Source of the DNA: Nostoc sp. HK-01
GTDB taxonomy: Bacteria > Cyanobacteriota > Cyanobacteriia > Cyanobacteriales > Nostocaceae
Assembly: GCA_003990705.1 (NCBI GenBank)
Contig: AP018318.1
Span: forward strand, 3,103,501 to 3,167,500
Length of the DNA stretch: 64,000 nt
Direction of reading: 5' to 3'
Position 1 is the first letter of the stretch. Each line of letters starts with the position of its first letter. The notes under the pieces were generated by a model. The model was not told the origin of the DNA. It did not search any database and saw nothing but the letters and a program-made list of their open reading frames with translations. Made by a program: the position numbers and the translations under genes. This document shows, piece by piece, positions 59,607 to 64,000 of this stretch.

Positions 59607-62441
59607 CTAGTTTTCCTTAGATGCAGTATCGCCAGGGCCAGCCGTGACAATGACTACATTTTCTGGCTGAATTAAGTCTTTGATAACTTGTTGAATTTGA
59701 GCCATATTTACAGCTTGAATGCGTCGCGGAAATTCGCGGATTTCGGCGGGAGAAAGACCCAAAACAGCATTATTTAAAATGATGCTGGCAACTTCGCTGG
59801 GATTTGCTAATTCTACTGGGTAGCTGTTAGCAATGGAACGTTTAGCAGTATTTAATTCTGCTTCAGTAATGCCTTGTTCGCGTAACTGCTTGAGTAAAGC
59901 GAGGGTACTAGCGATCGCTTTTTGAGCATCTGTAGGCGCAGTTTGCATTTCAATTAAGAAGGGGCCGGGATTGATACCAGCCGCAAAACCACTGTAGATA
60001 CCATAAGTCAAACCGAGGCGATCGCGCACTTCTGTACCCAAACGGCTAGATAAAGTATCACCGCCTAAAATTTGATTCAACACCAAAGCAGCATAGAAAC
60101 GGGGGTCTTTGCGAGAAATCCCGTTGTAGCCAATGTAAGTTACAGCCTCAGCTTTACCAGGAATCACTTTATTCAAGCGGGTGGAAGTTTTTGGGAGTGA
60201 GACTTTGGGTAAATTCAACGCAGGTGGTTTACCTTCAGCTTGCCATTTTGCAAACGCCTGATTCAACAAATCTTTGACCTTCACCGGGTCAAAATCACCC
60301 ACTAAAGCCAGTGTCGTTGTATCTGGACGGTAATGTTGACGATAAAAACTCAACAAATCATCACGAGTAATAGCCTTTAAACTCGTATCTGTGGAAAAAC
60401 TGTGAAAAGGATGATTTTCTGGGTAAATTGCTTGTTGGAATACGCGCCTTGCTAAAGTACTGGGGTCATCTAACTGTACTTGCAAACTCGTTAACGCCCG
60501 TTGACGACTCAGTTCTAATTGGTCAGCGGGAAAGTTAGCATTCTGCAACACATCTGCCAAAGTTTGAATTAAGATGGGCAAGTTTGCCGAAAGTCCTTCA
60601 CCGCCAATGCTCACACCTTCGCGGCTGGCGCTAAAATCTAAACTGGCTCCCCTATCTTCTAAAGTTTGAGCTAAAGCCAAAGCATTTTTCGTTTGGGTTC
60701 CATTCATTAAGTTTTCTGCGGTGAGAATGGCAAGTCCAGCTTTTTGATTACCATCAAACTCAGTTCCCGCATCAATTTGACCACTAATGTTAATTGTGGG
60801 AAGACTGCGGTCAGGTAACAGTAAGACTCGCAAACCATTGGCTAAAGAAAACTGCTGTGGTAGAGGTTGTTGATTAGAGACCGTAGATGAAGTAGCTGGA
60901 GGTAAATATTTCGCCAGTTCGTCTGGGTCTACAGGTTTACCAGGGCTAAAGTTTTCCACAGTCCGACCAGAACCACTACTAGAAGTTCCGGCTTGACCAT
61001 CTGGTTGAGTTGGTTCAAAAAAGCCGATGGTTTGTTTAGCTGGAACAAGGTAAGTTTTTGCTACTCGTTGCACATCCTCTGGTGTAACTTTGGCGATCGC
61101 CGCTAAATAGCGTTCAATATATTTATAGTCTCCCGCTACAGTTTGGTTATACCCCAACTGACTAGCTTGGCTGCTGATATCTTGATTACCTAAGACAAAC
61201 GAAGCTTGCAGTAACGTCTTCGCTCGGTTTAACTCTTCTGCACTCACTCCCTTTTGTTGTAATTCTGATAGCGATGTTTGCAGAACTTGGGCAATTTTCT
61301 CTAGCTTTTGACCAGGGGCGGCTGTCGCCTCAATTTCATACCAACCCGGTTCAATTAATTCTGCCGCACTTCCACCCACAGAACTAGTCAGACCAGATTC
61401 TACCAAAGCTTGATAAAGTCTAGAACTGCGTCCCCCGGTGAGAATTGCATCCATCACATCAATTGCAGGTACATCAGGATGCTTGATATCTGGTAAAGGA
61501 TACACAACATGCAAAAGTGCAGCACTTCCCGGTTCTTTTAAAACTATGGGAGTTGAAGGTTTGGGTTTTTGACCATTGACCCCTTCCGGGTTCGCCAGTC
61601 GCTCATGGGGGAAACCCCCAAGACCGCGCTGGTTCACCATTGACCCTTGACCATTGACTCTTGATTCTTGATTCTTCGCCAACTTGCCAAAACTTTCTTT
61701 CACCGCCTTGAGTACAGGTTCCGTGGCAAAATCCCCTGTAATTACCAAAGTCGCATTGTCAGGACTGTAGTAAGTTTGGTAATAATTCCGCACCTGTTCG
61801 ACAGTGAATTTTTCCACATCGGCTTTTGTACCACCTACAGATAAACCATAAGCCCGATTGGGAAAAGCCGCCTGCATCACCGCCCGATTTAAACGGTAGC
61901 TTGGTGAATTTTCATACCCTTGCAACTCAGAAATCACAACACGCTTTTCACTGGTGAGTTGTTCAGTGCCAATCAAAGCATTTTTCATCCGGTCTGCTTC
62001 TAAAATTAGCAGTGCTTGGAGTTTATCTCGTTGCACTGTGCCAAAATAAGCTGTTTCGTCGTAACTAGTAAAAGCATTAAACTGACTACCCAAAGCACTA
62101 AACAAACGGCCAAACTGTACTGGACGTTCTTTAGTACCTTTGAACATCAAATGTTCTAGTTGGTGAGAAATACCACTTTCCCCTTTACCTTCGTTGCGTG
62201 AACCAACTTTGTACCATACTTGCACACTCACAACCGGAGCAGTATGGACTTCTTTAGTTAACACTGTTAAACCGTTGTCTAATAACGTTTTTTTCACTCC
62301 TTGGGTAATGGATAGTCCGGAGACAGGCGCAACGGCGACTGGTGTCACCGCATTGATCACGTTACCCGAAAAAGGTATAAAACTCAGAAGAAAACTAAGT
62401 AAAAATGCTAAAAACATCTTTGAGCGTCGCTGCATAAGCAA
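59607..62441 (-). CDS. M16-family zinc metallopeptidase with two tandem domains
   Basis: A signal peptide or anchor at the start is followed by an active M16 domain with GISHQLEHLMFKGT (HxxEH) and the downstream Glu segment. The second M16 domain (from about residue 515) keeps the fold (NGLRVLLLPDRSLPTINISGQIDAGTEF) but lacks HxxEH, as in processing-peptidase pairs. The length of 944 residues suits the fused type. Residues about 255-293 (QESRVNGQGSMVNQRGLGG ... PEGVNGQ) are an in-frame insert of an interspersed repeat. It would degrade or process peptides in the periplasm or at the membrane. Confidence 0.9.
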   Translation of the reverse strand: MLMQRRSKMFLAFLLSFLLSFIPFSGNVINAVTPVAVAPVSGLSITQGVKKTLLDNGLTVLTKEVHTAPVVSVQVWYKVGSRNEGKGESGISHQLEHLMFKGTKERPVQFGRLFSALGSQFNAFTSYDETAYFGTVQRDKLQALLILEADRMKNALIGTEQLTSEKRVVISELQGYENSPSYRLNRAVMQAAFPNRAYGLSVGGTKADVEKFTVEQVRNYYQTYYSPDNATLVITGDFATEPVLKAVKESFGKLAKNQESRVNGQGSMVNQRGLGGFPHERLANPEGVNGQKPKPSTPIVLKEPGSAALLHVVYPLPDIKHPDVPAIDVMDAILTGGRSSRLYQALVESGLTSSVGGSAAELIEPGWYEIEATAAPGQKLEKIAQVLQTSLSELQQKGVSAEELNRAKTLLQASFVLGNQDISSQASQLGYNQTVAGDYKYIERYLAAIAKVTPEDVQRVAKTYLVPAKQTIGFFEPTQPDGQAGTSSSGSGRTVENFSPGKPVDPDELAKYLPPATSSTVSNQQPLPQQFSLANGLRVLLLPDRSLPTINISGQIDAGTEFDGNQKAGLAILTAENLMNGTQTKNALALAQTLEDRGASLDFSASREGVSIGGEGLSANLPILIQTLADVLQNANFPADQLELSRQRALTSLQVQLDDPSTLARRVFQQAIYPENHPFHSFSTDTSLKAITRDDLLSFYRQHYRPDTTTLALVGDFDPVKVKDLLNQAFAKWQAEGKPPALNLPKVSLPKTSTRLNKVIPGKAEAVTYIGYNGISRKDPRFYAALVLNQILGGDTLSSRLGTEVRDRLGLTYGIYSGFAAGINPGPFLIEMQTAPTDAQKAIASTLALLKQLREQGITEAELNTAKRSIANSYPVELANPSEVASIILNNAVLGLSPAEIREFPRRIQAVNMAQIQQVIKDLIQPENVVIVTAGPGDTASKEN
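61561..61680. repeat. Interspersed repeat inserted in frame within the M16 peptidase gene
   Basis: The DNA shows GACCATTGACC and TTGATTCTTGATTCTT runs around CGGGTTCGCCAGTCGCTCATGGG, which are typical intergenic repeats of Nostoc-like genomes, here read as protein. The encoded residues are Gly/Asn/Arg-rich and unlike the rest of the enzyme. They fall between two structural elements of the first domain. Confidence 0.6.
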
Positions 62442-62576
62442 ATTAAAATGCGAATTTGTAATTCATAAAGGCGATTCTAGCGAATCATTGGGTCAGTTGC
62501 TTTAAACCTCAATTTTTCCTTTATCCAGTCGCACAGACGAGAAATAGGGGCAAAATTAGGCGATCGCTTATTATAC

Positions 62577-63557
62577 TTACAACCAACGTTGTTGTTTAGC
62601 AAAGGCAATACTGCTCAAAACAATTAGTAATATCACGCTAATTACAACTGGATATGCCCAAGCTTGCTCTAACTCTGGCATATATTTAAAGTTCATTCCA
62701 TAAAAACCAGTAATGAAGGTGATGGGTAAAAATACAGTAGAAAGAATTGTTAACCTATTAATGCGTTCACTGGTTTTGCTGGCAATGTTATCCCGTTGAA
62801 TTTCCATTAATTCTGACATCCAAGCTCTTAAAGCTTGGTATTCTTGCCAGAGATGATCAATTTGATAAACTAACTCTTGATTGAATAATGTTTTAACTGG
62901 CAGAGTAATCCATTGAAAATCTTCATAATTCATCATTGCTAGAAGTGACTTGAGATTTTGAAAATTCCGCCGCCCAGAGCGAGTAGATTGCCTCATGGCG
63001 GCAATTTTATGATAAGTTGTTTCATCACCAGAATTGGCGAGAACTTCGTCTTCTAAATCATCAAGCTGTCTAGAAATATAATCAAATACACTATGATAAT
63101 TATTTAAAATATCTTTAAAAATCAAATATAAAATATAATCTACTCCCCAGCTTTGAATATCTATGTTTTGCTTTTGGATATTATTGAGTAATATAGTTAA
63201 AACTTTGATTTCTGTAATTTCAAAAGTAATAATAAAGTTACGACCTAATACAATACTCCCTCGCGCTACCTGAAACTCTCGATTTTTGAGTTGATGAGTG
63301 AGAATTTCATAGCCATCAAATAGACAATCTTCCATATCTTCATCAATTCCTGTGAGGGAATGGTTAAAAATCATGTCGATGCGAGATGGATCAAGTTGAA
63401 AGTGGTTAATAATTTTAGCGGTTCCGGTGCGATCGCGAAAATGAATACAGCGTAACCAGATATTCTGAGAACCATCAATCTTTTTTAGTATCGGCTCAAC
63501 ATCTTTACTAGAGAATAACTCTAGGTGATTCTGAGAAAATGTCAACAGAGTTAGCAT
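62577..63557 (-). CDS. corA: CorA-family magnesium/cobalt transporter
   Basis: The long N-terminal cytoplasmic domain has helices such as LDDLEDEVLANSGDETTYHKIAAMRQSTRSGRRNFQNLKSLL. The C-terminal two transmembrane helices are ILSTVFLPITFITGFYGMNF and WAYPVVISVILLIVLSSIAF, with the YGMNF signature at the end of TM1 and the positively charged tail KQQRWL. It is 326 residues and full length. As a pentamer it transports Mg2+ (or Co2+). Confidence 0.92.
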   Translation of the reverse strand: MLTLLTFSQNHLELFSSKDVEPILKKIDGSQNIWLRCIHFRDRTGTAKIINHFQLDPSRIDMIFNHSLTGIDEDMEDCLFDGYEILTHQLKNREFQVARGSIVLGRNFIITFEITEIKVLTILLNNIQKQNIDIQSWGVDYILYLIFKDILNNYHSVFDYISRQLDDLEDEVLANSGDETTYHKIAAMRQSTRSGRRNFQNLKSLLAMMNYEDFQWITLPVKTLFNQELVYQIDHLWQEYQALRAWMSELMEIQRDNIASKTSERINRLTILSTVFLPITFITGFYGMNFKYMPELEQAWAYPVVISVILLIVLSSIAFAKQQRWL

Positions 63558-63731
63558 ATAGCGTTCCTAATTCAGTTGTGATCATTACTCCCAAAGCAAT
63601 TCTATTTCTCCTAGCGGCAACAGAATTTTGCCTTTAAGCGAGCATCACAACGACTCATGTTTTCCATAAATATCATGAATTCGTTGATGGCGCATGGCAG
63701 ATATTTAACAATTGAATTAAATTGAGATTTA

Positions 63732-64000
63732 TCACTGACTAGGCGAGGTTCCCTCATCAAAGGGACGCACAATAGCAGGTTCAGGCGTGACTTCTGGTTG
63801 AAAAATTGCTTGCAATGCTTGTTCTAGGGTTTGCGCCATGACAATGCGGTTTTCATAAGCTACAACTACCCGCACTAAGGTTGGTAAACTATTCTGAGTG
63901 GCTTCTAAATATATTGGCTCGACGTATAATAATGATTCTTCGATGGGAATGACTAACAAATTTCCTTGAATTGCTCTTGAGCCTTGACGATTCCATAAAG
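63732..64000 (-). CDS. UPF0182-family membrane protein, C-terminal part (cut by window edge)
   Basis: The minus strand is open to the window end and reads [66 protein letters not shown]. This matches the conserved C-terminal region of UPF0182 (COG1615) proteins, large integral membrane proteins of unknown function. The stop lies at 63732-63734. The N-terminus is outside the window. Confidence 0.85.
   Translation of the reverse strand, partial: LWNRQGSRAIQGNLLVIPIEESLLYVEPIYLEATQNSLPTLVRVVVAYENRIVMAQTLEQALQAIFQPEVTPEPAIVRPFDEGTSPSQ

Overview
The window looks like chromosomal DNA of a filamentous cyanobacterium, most likely of the order Nostocales. The grounds are the very frequent HIP1 octamer GCGATCGC inside and between genes, the AT-rich spacers with short interspersed repeats typical of Nostoc-like genomes, and the gene families present: UbiB/ABC1 kinase, carotenoid oxygenase, DUF4912, UPF0182, RMD1 and SLH proteins. 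The genus cannot be fixed from the sequence alone. No rRNA, tRNA or CRISPR array was seen.

Layout. From 0 to 11 kb most genes are on the minus strand: an RTX lipase, a beta-helix protein with two SLH triplets, hydrolases, a YihY membrane protein, a glutathione transferase, an arylsulfotransferase-like protein and a Tas-like aldo/keto reductase. From 11 to 14.2 kb there is a small MITE, a decayed IscB-like gene behind a structured stretch that may be its omega RNA (HEARO), and an orphan SsuA-like binding protein with a nitroreductase. From 14 to 27.6 kb lie a KGG stress protein, an ABC1 kinase, recN, a long HEAT-repeat protein, a carotenoid oxygenase, an MscS channel, MTA phosphorylase, an AllA-like protein and a DoxX protein.

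The 27.6-31.5 kb stretch is the most unusual. Three gapless copies of the last 21 codons of an alpha/beta-hydrolase gene, about 77-80% identical, punctuate the DNA downstream of that gene. One interval holds a NERD-type helicase. The other holds a two-gene retropepsin unit whose protease gene is split by an IS5-family insertion with a 3-bp target duplication. This suggests repeated module insertion at a gene 3' end, or relics of tandem paralogues.

From 32.8 to 42.6 kb come pyrH-frr, a ferredoxin-metallohydrolase fusion, a serine-recombinase relative without the usual catalytic serine motif, a nested repeat element, a DUF4912 protein, a phosphodiester glycosidase-like lipoprotein and a Tat-type vanadium haloperoxidase.

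From 43.2 to 50.4 kb a plus-strand cluster joins a second SsuA-like lipoprotein, an AprA-like flavoprotein, two methyltransferases, a GNAT enzyme, an AprB-like 2[4Fe-4S] ferredoxin, a HEAT protein and an Mrp-type Fe-S carrier. It converges on a fusion of an FAD/NAD(P) oxidoreductase with an ETHE1-type persulfide dioxygenase. Together these look like an uncharacterised organosulfur uptake and oxidoreduction system.

The last 14 kb carry two response regulators (one with REC, DNA-binding, Hpt, two more REC and GGDEF domains), gene fragments from past rearrangement, an RMD1 protein, a DUF6748 secreted protein, a two-domain M16 peptidase containing an in-frame interspersed repeat, CorA, and the C-terminal end of a UPF0182 protein cut by the window edge.
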